NCBI RefSeq assembly: GCF_018687675.1 | Contig: NZ_CP061302.1 | Coordinates: forward strand, 508,192-572,191 | Direction of reading: 5' to 3' | Length of the DNA: 64,000 nt | From: Polynucleobacter sp. MG-Unter2-18 | GTDB lineage: Bacteria; Pseudomonadota; Gammaproteobacteria; Burkholderiales; Burkholderiaceae | Shown here: in pieces, positions 50,497 to 61,042 of the stretch | Position numbering within the stretch: the first letter of the stretch is position 1 | Layout: each line of letters starts with the position of its first letter | The notes under the pieces: model-generated | Databases searched by the model: none | The model's input: only the letters and a program-made list of their open reading frames with translations | What the model was told of the DNA's origin: nothing | Translations under genes and position numbers: made by a program

Positions 50497-51279
50497 ATGG
50501 CAGAAGACAAGGTAGAAGACAGTTTGGGAGATCGTCGTTTTGGGGGTGTAGCTCGTCTATATGGTCCAGAGCTGCGTGAGCGTTTTCGTCATGCGACAGT
50601 GGTAGTGGCAGGATTAGGTGGAGTGGGGTCATGGGCTGCTGAGGCATTAGCTCGTACTGCCATCGGACATCTCGTCTTGATCGATTTTGACCACATTGCC
50701 GAAAGCAATACCAATCGTCAACTGCATGCCTTGGAGGGTGAGTTTGGTAAGGCAAAAGTACAGGCTATGACTGATCGCATTCGCCAAATTAATCCTGAAA
50801 TCATGCTGACTACCCATGATGCGTTTTTGGAGCCAGAAAATCTAGATATCTTGATTCCAGAAAATGCGATTGTTTTAGATGCGACTGACTCAGTGCAAAT
50901 CAAGATTGCTTTGGCTGTGTGGGCGAACAAAAATGAGCGTGCTCTGGTGATGTGCGGTGCAGCCGGTGGAAAGTCAGATCCTACTTCTGTGCGCTGCGAT
51001 GATCTTTCGCGAACTGAGCAAGATGCCTTGTTAGCAAAGGTGCGTCAAGGCCTTAGACAGGATCACGGCTTTTCTAGAAATTTGAAAAGAAAAATAGGTA
51101 TTCGCGCAATTTATTCTCATGAGCCACGCGCGGGGGCTGCTAGTGGTGGTCTTGCCTGCTCTGGTTATGGATCTACCGTGATGGTTACGGCAGCTTGTGG
51201 TTTAGCCGCTGCTGCTGAAGTTTTAAATCTTATTGCTGCTCAGCAAGTAATTTTTTCAAATCCATCTATGAATCCTTAA
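50497..51279 (+). CDS. tcdA: tRNA threonylcarbamoyladenosine dehydratase
   Basis: E1-like ATP-dependent enzyme that cyclises t6A37 of tRNA to ct6A (formerly CsdL). The adenylation fold shows [47 protein letters not shown] and the C-terminal [15 protein letters not shown]. It is divergent from pdxH with a 22-bp gap and precedes a 215-bp region with no recognised element before the permease. Confidence 0.93.
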   Translation: MAEDKVEDSLGDRRFGGVARLYGPELRERFRHATVVVAGLGGVGSWAAEALARTAIGHLVLIDFDHIAESNTNRQLHALEGEFGKAKVQAMTDRIRQINPEIMLTTHDAFLEPENLDILIPENAIVLDATDSVQIKIALAVWANKNERALVMCGAAGGKSDPTSVRCDDLSRTEQDALLAKVRQGLRQDHGFSRNLKRKIGIRAIYSHEPRAGAASGGLACSGYGSTVMVTAACGLAAAAEVLNLIAAQQVIFSNPSMNP

Positions 51280-51494
51280 GGGGAATCCCTGTAGGAAATT
51301 ACGGATTCTGCTGTCATCCCAAATTTATTAATAGCCTATTAAGCCTACGCTGATATAGAACGCTCATTTATTACGCATCATATTTATTTGCTTAAGTACT
51401 TTTCGCACTCTCATCCCCTAGTGTAGATGCGCAGTCCTCCCTAGACTTTGCCTCGTTGGTGATTTGCCAATGACAAATTGAAAGGAGGTCTCTT

Positions 51495-52877
51495 TTGCAG
51501 ACTGAACAAACTGGTTTACAGCGCCACCTCAAAGTGCGGCATATTCGCCTCATGGCTTTGGGGTCCACTATTGGCGTTGGATTATTTCTAGGCTCGGCAA
51601 GTGCGATTCAAATCGCAGGACCTTCAATTTTGTTGGGATATCTGCTGGCTGGCATCGTAGCCTTCATCGTGCTTCGCAACTTGGGTGAGATGGCGGTGCA
51701 TGAACCAGTTGCTGGTTCATTTGCAGCTTATGCCAATACCTACGTAGGACCGCTTGCCGGCTATATGGTCGGGTGGGGTTACTGGACCTACTGGATCGTC
51801 GTTGGAATAGCCGAAGTCACCGCGGTTGGCATTTACATGGGGATTTGGTTTCCTGAGACGCCGCAGTGGATCTGGGCTTTATCTTCCATTTTGATGATGG
51901 GTCTAATAAATCTCATTGCTGTCAAAGTATTCGGTGAGTTTGAATTTTGGTTTGCCCTTATCAAAGTGGTTGCCATTGTTGCCATGATTGCCTTAGGTGG
52001 TTCAGTCATTTTCTTTGGCTTTACTAATGACTGGAATCCTATTGGTCTTGCCAACTTATGGCAGCACGGTGGCTTCTTCCCTAATGGCATTAGTGGGATG
52101 TTGCTCTCTTTGCAGATGGTCCTGTTTGCCTATGTTGGCATTGAGATGATTGGTTTATCTGCTGGTGAAGCGGAGAATCCACGCAAAACTATTCCGATGG
52201 CGATTGATTCATTGGCATGGCGCATCTTAATTTTTTATATGGGCGCGATTTTTGTCATTCTAGCGATCTTCCCTTGGAATGAGGTTGGCCAACAGGGCAG
52301 TCCATTCGTGGTGATGTTTGAGCGAATTGGTTTACGCGAAGCGGCTGGAATCATTAACTTCGTAGTCATCACTGCTGCCTTGTCATCTTGTAATGCCGGC
52401 ATTTTTAGTGGTGGTCGACTCCTTTACGCACTCTCAGTCAATGGGTACGCACCTTCGCCATTTGCCAAGTTGTCAAAGTATGGTGTTCCACATCGTGCGG
52501 TGATGGCTACCGTAGCAGTTTGTATGACTGGCGTAGTGCTGAACTACTTTGTTCCAGATAAAGCATTTCAATACATCATGGCCGCAGTGACCTTTGTTGG
52601 TTTGATGGTGTGGATTGCTATTTTGATCACGCAAATTCAGTTTCGACGCTCGCTTTCAAAAGCCCAGGTTGCAGAGTTGGCATATCGCACACCTTGGTGG
52701 CCCTATTCCTCGTGGTTCGCATTGGCATTTATCGCCCTAGTAGTGGTGTTGATGGGCTTTCATGAGGATGCACGGATTGCCTTGGTCTTAGGTCCGTGCT
52801 TATTAGGTGTGTATCTCGCCATGTTCTACATCGTTGGCTTGCATCGCAAAACAAAACTGAGTCGTGAATTCAAATAA
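51495..52877 (+). CDS. Amino-acid permease (APC family), TTG start
   Basis: Twelve-helix proton-coupled amino-acid transporter similar to the AroP/ProY/GabP group. It starts LQRHLKVRHIRLMALGSTIGVGLFLGSASAI, with AGPSILLGYLLAGI and later SSCNAGIFSGGRLLYALSVNGYAP. The start codon is TTG, supported by a near-perfect AAAGGAGGT eight bases upstream and no other start in frame. Alanine dehydrogenase follows after 10 bp, so alanine or a related neutral amino acid is the likely cargo (inference). Confidence 0.92.
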   Translation: MQTEQTGLQRHLKVRHIRLMALGSTIGVGLFLGSASAIQIAGPSILLGYLLAGIVAFIVLRNLGEMAVHEPVAGSFAAYANTYVGPLAGYMVGWGYWTYWIVVGIAEVTAVGIYMGIWFPETPQWIWALSSILMMGLINLIAVKVFGEFEFWFALIKVVAIVAMIALGGSVIFFGFTNDWNPIGLANLWQHGGFFPNGISGMLLSLQMVLFAYVGIEMIGLSAGEAENPRKTIPMAIDSLAWRILIFYMGAIFVILAIFPWNEVGQQGSPFVVMFERIGLREAAGIINFVVITAALSSCNAGIFSGGRLLYALSVNGYAPSPFAKLSKYGVPHRAVMATVAVCMTGVVLNYFVPDKAFQYIMAAVTFVGLMVWIAILITQIQFRRSLSKAQVAELAYRTPWWPYSSWFALAFIALVVVLMGFHEDARIALVLGPCLLGVYLAMFYIVGLHRKTKLSREFK

Positions 52878-52887
52878 GGAGACATAA

Positions 52888-54006
52888 ATGATTATTGGCG
52901 TACCTCAAGAAGTAAAAAATAATGAATTTCGTGTTGGCTTGACCCCAGGCAATGTGAGGGGTTTATGTAAGCAAGGTCATTCTGTTTTAGTGCAACGTGG
53001 GGCAGGTGAGCAAATTGGCTTGAGCGATGAGTCCTATCGTCTTGCTGGTGCTACATTAATTAATAGTGCTGCTGAAGTTTTTGCAAAGGCAGAGATGGTG
53101 GTCAAGGTAAAAGAACCTCAGCCACAGGAATGTGCGATGTTGCGTGAGGATCAAATTCTCTTTACCTATTTACACCTAGCACCAGACCCGCAGCAGACTA
53201 AAGCATTGCTCGCATCAGGTGCAAGTTGTATTGCTTATGAAACCGTAACCTCGTTTAATGGCGCATTACCACTCCTAGCCCCGATGAGTGAAGTTGCGGG
53301 CAGGATGTCTATACAAGCAGCCGCTACGCATCTAGAAAAAACAAATGGAGGCTTAGGTATCTTGATGGCGGGTGTGCCCGGAGTGGCGCCTGCAAAAGTG
53401 GTGATATTGGGAGCGGGAGTTGTAGGGCGCAATGCTTTGCAAATGGCAGTTGGGATGGGTGCAGATGTTTGCATATTTGATCGTAATATTGATTGCTTAA
53501 GACAGATTGACATACTTTATGGCAATCGTGTGAGAACCTTTTATGCTGATCCACTTTTAGTCGAGCTCGAGGTTTGTGAAGCAGATGTGGTCATTGGCGC
53601 CGTATTGTTACCTGGTGCTGCAGCCCCAAAACTGGTAACACGCGAGATGGTACGCAAAATGAAGGTGGGTGCGGTAGTAGTAGACGTAGCGATTGACCAA
53701 GGCGGATGTTTTGAGACATCTAAACCTACTACACATACTGACCCTACCTTTATTGTGGATGGTGTGCTGCACTACTGTGTAGCGAATATGCCTGGTGCAG
53801 TTGCAAGAACTTCTACCTTTGCTTTGACGAATGCAACTTACCCCTTCATTGAAGCCCTGGCAAATCGGGGTATGGTGAAGGCGTTGTCGCACGATCATCA
53901 TTTACGCAATGGTTTAAGTGTGCACCGAGGTCAGCTCACATCCGAGCCAGTTGCTAAGGCGCAAAGAGTGGATTTTGTATTGGCGGAAGAGTTATTGGCT
54001 GCCTAA
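52888..54006 (+). CDS. ald: Alanine dehydrogenase
   Basis: NAD-dependent enzyme converting L-alanine to pyruvate and ammonium. N-terminal IIGVPQEVKNNEFRVGLTP, catalytic Lys75 in VKVKEPQPQE and His96 in TYLHLAPD, and the Rossmann motif KVVILGAGVVGRNA are present. The C-terminus has VANMPGAVARTSTFALTNAT. 372 residues is standard. Ribosome site AAGGAG. Co-transcribed with the permease. Confidence 0.96.
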   Translation: MIIGVPQEVKNNEFRVGLTPGNVRGLCKQGHSVLVQRGAGEQIGLSDESYRLAGATLINSAAEVFAKAEMVVKVKEPQPQECAMLREDQILFTYLHLAPDPQQTKALLASGASCIAYETVTSFNGALPLLAPMSEVAGRMSIQAAATHLEKTNGGLGILMAGVPGVAPAKVVILGAGVVGRNALQMAVGMGADVCIFDRNIDCLRQIDILYGNRVRTFYADPLLVELEVCEADVVIGAVLLPGAAAPKLVTREMVRKMKVGAVVVDVAIDQGGCFETSKPTTHTDPTFIVDGVLHYCVANMPGAVARTSTFALTNATYPFIEALANRGMVKALSHDHHLRNGLSVHRGQLTSEPVAKAQRVDFVLAEELLAA

Positions 54007-54079
54007 TGGTTTGATTGCAGCCTTATAGTGGAGTGTCTTGGGGGTCTAGACTCCCAAGCTTTCCTCTATCATCCTAAGA

Positions 54080-54655
54080 ATGGACTTATCTGCATTAGCA
54101 CTTTCTACTGGTGTCGTCGCTCTAGCGGAGATGGGTGATAAAACCCAATTACTCTCTATGATGTTGGCTGCGCGCTATCCAAAGCAGGTGCTCGCTATTA
54201 TTGGTGGGATATTCATTGCAACAATTGCTAATCATGCGTGTGCGGCTTTACTGGGACATTGGCTCACTACTTTTATGAGTCCAGATCTGCTCAAGTGGAT
54301 TTTGGGCTTAAGCTTTTTGGGAATAGGTCTCTGGCTCTTGGTGCCTGATCATATTGATGATGCAGCTGGATCAAAAGTAGCCGATCGAGCTTTTCAGGTA
54401 TTTATGCTGACGGTCGGACTCTTTTTCTTAGCTGAGATGGGAGATAAGACCCAAATCGCTACGATCGCCTTGGGTGCAAAATATCCCGATGTCTTTTCTG
54501 TGACGGTTGGCACTACTTTGGGGATGATGCTGGCGAATGCCCCAGCAGTTTGGGTTGGGCAAAAATTCACCAATCGTATGCCCATTCAGTGGGTACATGC
54601 GGTAGCAGCTATCACCTTCATCGCTATTGGTATTGCTACCCTTATTTGGGGTTAG
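54080..54655 (+). CDS. GDT1/TMEM165-family (UPF0016) Mn2+ exporter
   Basis: 191-residue membrane protein with two homologous halves, each carrying the cation motif EMGDKTQ (ALAEMGDKTQLLSM near residue 15 and LAEMGDKTQIATIALGAKYP near residue 115). Bacterial members (MneA-type) export manganese or calcium. Six helices are expected. It lies 73 bp after ald. I see no yybP-ykoY manganese riboswitch in front; a CTTGGG/CCCAAG palindrome (54037-54058) is there instead. Confidence 0.9.
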   Translation: MDLSALALSTGVVALAEMGDKTQLLSMMLAARYPKQVLAIIGGIFIATIANHACAALLGHWLTTFMSPDLLKWILGLSFLGIGLWLLVPDHIDDAAGSKVADRAFQVFMLTVGLFFLAEMGDKTQIATIALGAKYPDVFSVTVGTTLGMMLANAPAVWVGQKFTNRMPIQWVHAVAAITFIAIGIATLIWG

Positions 54656-54688
54656 GTCGAATTTTTCCATGGGGCTTAAAATTACCCT

Positions 54689-57298
54689 ATGAAAACTGAT
54701 CTGCCACAGAGCTTTCGCAGGCTCGAATACCGCGCTTCCAATTACACCTTTTCACAAGTTGATCTAGATATTGCTTTAGATCCCGCTAGGACAATAGTGA
54801 AGAGTCGCCTAGAAGTTCTGCCTGGCCCTAGTCATGAGGCTGGTACACCTTTAGTACTGCAGGGCTATGAACTTGAATTCGTGAGTTTGCGCATCAATTG
54901 TGAAGCCCATCGCCAGTTTGAACTTAATCCAGAAACACTGACTATCCACGCTTTGCCGAATGAGGGTAAGCAAGCTTTCATTGTTGAGATCATCTGCGTA
55001 TGTGTACCTGAGAAAAATACCTCGCTCATGGGCTTATATGTTTCCAATGGGAATTTCTTTACCCAGTGCGAAGCGGAGGGATTCAGAAAGATTACGTACT
55101 TCCTCGATAGACCTGATGTGATGGCGCGTTATCGCGTCACTCTTCGTGCTCGTGAGTCAGAATGCCCAGTGTTGTTATCGAACGGCAACCTAATTAGTGC
55201 TGAAAAATTACCGAATGGTTGGCATAGCGCTGTTTGGGAGGATCCGTTTCCAAAACCATCTTATTTGTTTGCCTTGGTTGCCGGAAAACTGGAATGCATA
55301 GAAGAAACCATCACTACAGGCAGTGGTGCAAAAAAGTTATTACAGATTTGGGTTGAGCCGCATGATTTGAAAAAGACCCGTCACGCAATGGATTCTTTAA
55401 TTGCCTCAATTCGTTGGGATGAGAAAAGCTATGGCCTTGAGTTAGATCTGGAGCGCTTCATGATTGTGGCGGTGGGTGATTTCAATATGGGCGCGATGGA
55501 AAACAAGGGTCTGAATATTTTCAATACTAAGTATGTCCTGGCTCAAGCAGATACTGCAACTGATGCCGACTTTGCCAATATCGAAAGCGTTGTAGCTCAT
55601 GAGTACTTCCATAACTGGACCGGCAATCGAGTTACCTGTAGGGATTGGTTTCAGCTTTCATTAAAAGAGGGTTTAACTGTATTTCGCGATCAAGAGTTCT
55701 CTGCAGATCAGATGGGGACTGAGTCTGGTAAAGCAGTAAAGCGCATTGAAGATGTGCGCTTATTGCGTCAACTACAGTTTCCAGAAGATGCGGGGCCAAT
55801 GGCACATCCAATTCGTCCAGACGAATACCAAGAGATCAATAATTTCTACACCGTCACTGTGTATGAGAAGGGCGCGGAAGTAGTGCGGATGTATCAAACT
55901 CTATTAGGTGTTGAGGGTTTCCGTAAAGGCATGGATTTATACTTCCAGCGTCATGATGGTCAAGCAGTTACCTGTGATGATTTCTTGGCTGCCATGGCTG
56001 ATGCCAATGGCCGCGATCTTTCCCAGTTTAAAAACTGGTACAGCCAGGCCGGCACTCCTCAGGTCAAGGTGGAGGAATTCTATGATGCGGACAAAAAACA
56101 ATATCAAGTGACTTTGACGCAAAGCCCTTCAGCAAATACAGCGCACAAAGATGGCAAGCTTTTTCACATTCCATTGAAGATGCGTTTACTAACATCTGAA
56201 AATGACCAGCTTGAAACTTTGTTGGAGTTAACGCAAGGTCAGCAAGTCTGGACTTTTGATCAGGTGATGAGCCGTCCAGTGTTATCGATTAATCGCAATT
56301 TCTCAGCTCCGATTAATTTAGATTTTGATCAAAGCGAAGCTGATCTGCTCACTATGTTCTCAAGTGATGATGATGCCTTTAATCGCTGGGAGGCTGGCCA
56401 GAAACTCGCAATGCAAATGATTCTAGGTAATCGCTTGCCTGATCAAGTTTTGATTGAGGCTTATCGCACTTTACTAACTGATCCGAACTTAGATCCTGCA
56501 TTCAAAGAACTGGCACTGACTTTACCTGCCGAGACTTATCTGTATGAGCAGTGCGCGAGTGTTGATCCGCAGAAAATTTATGAGGCACGCCGCGATTTCC
56601 GCCGCGTCATTGCCAGCGAGTTGCGTATCGAGTGGGCAGCACTCTATCAGCAGATGCAAACGCCAGGACCATTTAATCCAGATGCAGCAAGCGCTGGTAA
56701 GCGCGGCTTAAAGAATCTGGCATTGAGTATGTTGCTTGAAGCGGACCCTTTGATCTGGGCGCCTATGGCAGTCAATCAGTATCAGAATGCCGACAACATG
56801 ACTGATCGATATGCTGCTTTAGCTGGCTTAGTCATTCATGGATCAAAATCAGCGACTGCTTGTTTGGAGGATTTTTATAGCCGATTTGCTGACGATGCTT
56901 TAGTCATTGATAAATGGTTTGCATTGCAATCGAGTAGACCCCCAGTTGTAAATGCTGAATCGACATTGAATGAAGTCAAGCGTTTACATGAGCACGAAGC
57001 CTTTAAGATGAATAATCCCAACCGAGTTCGCAGTGTCATTCATGCTTTTTGCATGAATAATCCTGCTAGCTTTCATCAGGCGGATGGCAGTGGTTATGCA
57101 TTTTGGGCTGAATCCGTTCTGGCCTTAAACCTCATCAATCCTCAGGTTGCTGCTCGTTTAGCTAGGGGATTGGATCGCTGGCGTCAATTTGCCAAGCCTT
57201 ACCAAGACCATATGCTGGCAGCCCTAAAGCAGGTTGCGGCTTGCGAAACCCTCTCTCCAGATGTGAAAGAGGTGGTTTCAAAGGCTTTGGGTAATTAA
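54689..57298 (+). CDS. pepN: Aminopeptidase N (M1)
   Basis: Zinc metallo-aminopeptidase for general peptide breakdown. Substrate motif GAMENKG at 268-274, zinc site HEYFH at 304-308 followed by Glu327 in KEGLTV, and the Ala/Gly-rich helical C-terminal domain of E. coli PepN type. 869 residues matches E. coli (870). It has its own short 33-bp gap from the GDT1 gene, so co-transcription is possible. Confidence 0.97.
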   Translation: MKTDLPQSFRRLEYRASNYTFSQVDLDIALDPARTIVKSRLEVLPGPSHEAGTPLVLQGYELEFVSLRINCEAHRQFELNPETLTIHALPNEGKQAFIVEIICVCVPEKNTSLMGLYVSNGNFFTQCEAEGFRKITYFLDRPDVMARYRVTLRARESECPVLLSNGNLISAEKLPNGWHSAVWEDPFPKPSYLFALVAGKLECIEETITTGSGAKKLLQIWVEPHDLKKTRHAMDSLIASIRWDEKSYGLELDLERFMIVAVGDFNMGAMENKGLNIFNTKYVLAQADTATDADFANIESVVAHEYFHNWTGNRVTCRDWFQLSLKEGLTVFRDQEFSADQMGTESGKAVKRIEDVRLLRQLQFPEDAGPMAHPIRPDEYQEINNFYTVTVYEKGAEVVRMYQTLLGVEGFRKGMDLYFQRHDGQAVTCDDFLAAMADANGRDLSQFKNWYSQAGTPQVKVEEFYDADKKQYQVTLTQSPSANTAHKDGKLFHIPLKMRLLTSENDQLETLLELTQGQQVWTFDQVMSRPVLSINRNFSAPINLDFDQSEADLLTMFSSDDDAFNRWEAGQKLAMQMILGNRLPDQVLIEAYRTLLTDPNLDPAFKELALTLPAETYLYEQCASVDPQKIYEARRDFRRVIASELRIEWAALYQQMQTPGPFNPDAASAGKRGLKNLALSMLLEADPLIWAPMAVNQYQNADNMTDRYAALAGLVIHGSKSATACLEDFYSRFADDALVIDKWFALQSSRPPVVNAESTLNEVKRLHEHEAFKMNNPNRVRSVIHAFCMNNPASFHQADGSGYAFWAESVLALNLINPQVAARLARGLDRWRQFAKPYQDHMLAALKQVAACETLSPDVKEVVSKALGN

Positions 57299-57361
57299 TC
57301 GATTCAGAACAAGGCAAAATAGAGCCATTGCAGAACCAACCACATTTCGGAGAAATTCCTT

Positions 57362-58372
57362 TTGAGCGCTTCAAGCACCTTTAATACTAATTTCAAGCAA
57401 TACCTGACATCCGCCAAGGTGAAGGATGCTGGCATACCCGCTGGCTTACAAGAACTGTTGTTAGCAGTTGCACATACTTGCTCAACCCTGAGTCATGAGG
57501 TCGCACAAGGCGCTTTAATTGGCTTATTAGGCTCTGCTGGCACCGGCAATGTCCAAGGTGAAGTTCAGCAAAAACTGGATGTGATTGCCAATGACTTACT
57601 AATTGATGGTGTGCAGGGATGTAAATCTCTGGCCGGTCTGGCTTCTGAAGAAATGGAATTACCACTCCCAGTTCAGGGTACTGGTGACTACTTGCTATTG
57701 TTTGATCCATTGGATGGTTCGTCAAATATCGATGTGAATGTATCTATCGGTACTATTTTCTCTGTACTGAAGAAGCAGGATCCTACGGCCCCATTACAAA
57801 CTTCAGATTTCTTACTATCAGGCCGCCATCAAGTGGCCGCAGGTTATGTTGTCTACGGCCCGCAAACAACCATGGCATTAACGTTGGGCGAAGGCGTAGT
57901 AATGTTTACGCTCAATAAAGTGACTGGTGAATTCATCTTAATTAAGCATGCGGTTGAGATTGCGCACTCAACGAAAGAGTTTGCCATCAACATGTCAAAT
58001 ATGCGTCACTGGGCTGAGCCTGTGCGCCGCTATGTAGATGAGTGCTTAGCAGGTGTCAGTGGTGAACGTGATAAAGATTTCAACATGCGCTGGATTGCGT
58101 CCATGGTTGCCGATGTTCACCGCGTCTTATCGCGTGGCGGTATCTTCATGTATCCATGGGACCAACGTGAACCTCATAAGCCAGGCAAGTTACGCCTCAT
58201 GTATGAAGCTAATCCCATGAGCTTTTTAGTAGAGCAGGCTGGTGGTGCATCAACTAATGGTGATCAATTAATTATGGACATGATTCCTACAGAATTACAT
58301 GAGCGTGTCTCTGTCATGCTGGGGTCTAAAGAAGAGATTGAGCGCTTACAGCATTACCATTCTCAGGTATAG
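57362..58372 (+). CDS. fbp: Fructose-1,6-bisphosphatase class I, TTG start
   Basis: Gluconeogenic enzyme hydrolysing fructose 1,6-bisphosphate. Metal site [16 protein letters not shown] near residues 117-132, and the FBPase active-site block [21 protein letters not shown]. 336 residues. The start is TTG, with GGAGAAAT seven to twelve bases upstream; no ATG fits. Needed for growth on C2/C3 acids such as malonate-derived acetyl-CoA. Confidence 0.96.
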   Translation: MSASSTFNTNFKQYLTSAKVKDAGIPAGLQELLLAVAHTCSTLSHEVAQGALIGLLGSAGTGNVQGEVQQKLDVIANDLLIDGVQGCKSLAGLASEEMELPLPVQGTGDYLLLFDPLDGSSNIDVNVSIGTIFSVLKKQDPTAPLQTSDFLLSGRHQVAAGYVVYGPQTTMALTLGEGVVMFTLNKVTGEFILIKHAVEIAHSTKEFAINMSNMRHWAEPVRRYVDECLAGVSGERDKDFNMRWIASMVADVHRVLSRGGIFMYPWDQREPHKPGKLRLMYEANPMSFLVEQAGGASTNGDQLIMDMIPTELHERVSVMLGSKEEIERLQHYHSQV

Positions 58373-58406
58373 GTGTTCGTCTCAACCTGAGCTAGTAAGA
58401 TTAAAC

Positions 58407-58437
58407 AAAAACGCCCAATCACTGATTGGGCGTTTTT
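58407..58437. terminator. Bidirectional terminator between fbp and cphA
   Basis: 11-bp perfect stem AACGCCCAATC/GATTGGGCGTT with a 3-base loop and T-runs on both strands (A-run upstream, TTTTT downstream). It serves fbp and possibly the convergent cphA, 35 bp away. Confidence 0.93.
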
Positions 58438-58471
58438 ACTTCAGGCCATTGCCTAAAAATGAATTAAATGA

Positions 58472-61042
58472 TTATGGCCGAACCTGCTCTTTAAGATAGG
58501 CTAGCGATTCTTCGACCTGGTCAATGAGTATCAGGCAGATATCGCCGGCAGACAAATCATTCAGAGCAGTATCAATAGCAAGAAATTCACCAGTAATCTC
58601 TTTAACTTGCTTAGCTTTCTTGGTACCCACTAAACCTTCTTGAAGAAGCTTGAGTACTTCACCATCTTCGCGGCCACGCTGACATTGATCTTGATACAGG
58701 ATGACATTGTCAAAGCTATTGCCAAGAATACGAGTTAGATCGCGAATATCTTCATCACGACGATCGCCGGCGCCGCTAATAACAACGTGGCTCTTTTTAG
58801 GTTTCATGGCCTCAATTGCGCTAGCTAAAGCGCGCATAGCATCTGGATTGTGGCCGTAGTCAGCGATGACAGTGGCACCTTTATGCTGGAATTGATTAAA
58901 GCGACCTGGCACAGCATTGGCAGAGCTCTCAAACGAGTGGAGGCCACGCGCAATCTTTTCAGCATCCAAACCTAATGCCCAAGCCGCCCCAATAGAAGCC
59001 ATAGCGTTTTCAATTTGGAAGCCTAAAACGCCATTCTGGGTCAACGGGATATAGCTGACCGGGAAGCGAAAGAGAACGCGTGATCCTTTGGAGCAGACGA
59101 TAAAAGCTCCATCAAAGTAAATCACTTTTTTGTTTTTAGCTCGATGTGCTGCAATCACCGGGTGATGTTGATTTTGCGCAAAGAAAATCACTCGACCTGT
59201 GCAAACATCCCCCATCTTTACCACTATAGGATCCGTAGCATTGAGAACTGCAGCGCCAGACGGCGCCACATTTTGAACAACTACCCGTTTCAGAATCGCT
59301 AAGTCTTCAACACTAGTGATGTAGTTAAGACCGAGATGATCTCCTTCGCCAATATTGGTAACAACAGCAACTTCACAGCGGTCAAAACCTAAGCCTTCGC
59401 GCAGCATTCCGCCGCGAGCTGTTTCTAAAACAGCGGCATCTACGTCGGGATGCATGAGGACGTTACGAGCACTCTTAGGCCCACTGCAGTCTCCTGAATC
59501 AATTAGTCGATGGTTGATATACACGCCATCAGTGGTTGTCATGCCAACCCGTAGGCCGGTTTCATTGAGTAAATGAGAAATCAGGCGTACGGTGGTTGTT
59601 TTACCGTTGGTTCCAGTCACCGCAACAACTGGAATTCTGCCATCCTCGCCAAGAGGGTACATCGTATTAATGATGTCTTCGCCTACAGGGCGGCTCTTGC
59701 CATAGGAAGGCTTGAGATGCATACGTAGGCCTGGTGCGGCATTGACCTCAACAATTCCACCGCCTTGAGCTTCCAAAGGCTTGTAAATTGCTTCGCACAA
59801 AATATCGACACCTGCGATGTCCAAGCCAATCATTTGCGCAGCAGCGATAGCGCTGGCTGCAACATCAGGATGGACATCATCTGTAACATCAGTTGCAGTG
59901 CCACCAGTACTCAGGTTGGCATTGTTACGCAGCAAAACGCGTTCCCCAGTTTTGGGAATGTATTTAGGGCTTAGATTATTGCTGGCTAAATGCGCAAGAG
60001 CAATATCGTCAAACCGAATCTTTGTTAATGCTGTTGCATGACCGTCACCACGTAATGGATTTTTATTTTCCAGCTCAACTAGTTCAGCAACGGTATGCTT
60101 GTCATCGCCAATCACTTGAGCAGGTTCGCGACGTGCCGCAGCAGATAAGCGATTTCCAACCACTAGTAAACGGTAGTCTGCGCCAGGTAAATAGCGCTCC
60201 ACAATGGTTTCTCGACCAAAGGCTTGGGTCACAACAAAACCAGCACGTACCTCTTCCTCTGTTTGAATGTTTGCAACAACGCCTTTACCTTGATTGCCAT
60301 CCTTAGGTTTAAGCACTATGGGGCCACCAATTTTCTGTGCCGCGCGCCATGCATCATCAGCAGTGGTAACTACCTCGCCAATTGGAACTGATACGCCTGC
60401 GGCTGCTAAGAGATTTTTAGTGAGCTCTTTGTCTTGTGCAATGGCTTCTGCAATTGCGCTTGTATCGCTGGTCTCGGCGGCTTGAATACGTTTTTGTTTG
60501 CTACCCCAACCGAACTGCACCATGCTGCCTTCAGTCATACGGCGATAAGGGATATTTCTTTGTACTGCAGCGTCAACAATGGATCCAGTGCTCGGGCCTA
60601 GACGTACATCCTCATACAAAGCCCCTAATTCTGAGAGAGCGGCTGCTAAATCAAACGGTACATCATTGAGAGTTGCCTGGATTAATCCAAATGCAAAGTC
60701 AAATGCCATGCGACCAACGACTTCTTCTGTGTATTCCACCACAACTTGATAGACGCCCACATCAATAGTTTGTACTGTGCGGCTAAAAGTGACTGGACAG
60801 CCAGCCTGGGACTGAAGGCCCAAGGCAGCATGCTCCAAGGCATGGGCTAGGGAGAGAGCTTCATTGTGTCCACCTCGGCGCATACTACCTAGCTGGGGAA
60901 AGCGTTCACGAATCTTGATTTCAAATTGAGGAATTGAGTCGATTGAACGCTCTGATTCGTCACAAGAAACAATTGCCTCTAGAGTGGTATGGCGGCTCCA
61001 TAAATTTGGGCCACGCAACATGCGAATACGGGTGATTTCCAA
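58472..61042 (-). CDS. cphA: Cyanophycin synthetase (active Mur-ligase domain), TTG start
   Basis: Non-ribosomal synthesis of the Asp-Arg polymer cyanophycin using ATP. Domains: N-domain (1-160), ATP-grasp domain (about 200-470; KPKDGNQGKGV, GIVEVNAAPGLRMHLKPS) that adds Asp, and a Mur-ligase domain with intact P-loop GTNGKTTT at 476-483 that adds Arg. 856 residues. The N-domain has diverged from canonical CphA1 (HALEHAALGL, Glu lost). The start is TTG directly after the upstream cphA-like stop, chosen because homologues open with ME-xx-RxRxLRGPNLWS; the next ATG is 7 codons in. Confidence 0.94.
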   Translation of the reverse strand: MEITRIRMLRGPNLWSRHTTLEAIVSCDESERSIDSIPQFEIKIRERFPQLGSMRRGGHNEALSLAHALEHAALGLQSQAGCPVTFSRTVQTIDVGVYQVVVEYTEEVVGRMAFDFAFGLIQATLNDVPFDLAAALSELGALYEDVRLGPSTGSIVDAAVQRNIPYRRMTEGSMVQFGWGSKQKRIQAAETSDTSAIAEAIAQDKELTKNLLAAAGVSVPIGEVVTTADDAWRAAQKIGGPIVLKPKDGNQGKGVVANIQTEEEVRAGFVVTQAFGRETIVERYLPGADYRLLVVGNRLSAAARREPAQVIGDDKHTVAELVELENKNPLRGDGHATALTKIRFDDIALAHLASNNLSPKYIPKTGERVLLRNNANLSTGGTATDVTDDVHPDVAASAIAAAQMIGLDIAGVDILCEAIYKPLEAQGGGIVEVNAAPGLRMHLKPSYGKSRPVGEDIINTMYPLGEDGRIPVVAVTGTNGKTTTVRLISHLLNETGLRVGMTTTDGVYINHRLIDSGDCSGPKSARNVLMHPDVDAAVLETARGGMLREGLGFDRCEVAVVTNIGEGDHLGLNYITSVEDLAILKRVVVQNVAPSGAAVLNATDPIVVKMGDVCTGRVIFFAQNQHHPVIAAHRAKNKKVIYFDGAFIVCSKGSRVLFRFPVSYIPLTQNGVLGFQIENAMASIGAAWALGLDAEKIARGLHSFESSANAVPGRFNQFQHKGATVIADYGHNPDAMRALASAIEAMKPKKSHVVISGAGDRRDEDIRDLTRILGNSFDNVILYQDQCQRGREDGEVLKLLQEGLVGTKKAKQVKEITGEFLAIDTALNDLSAGDICLILIDQVEESLAYLKEQVRP

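Noticed and set aside
51280..51494. Possible riboswitch or leader peptide before the amino-acid permease
   Set aside because: No known aptamer motif or short ORF rich in one amino acid could be identified; only the strong ribosome site is clear.
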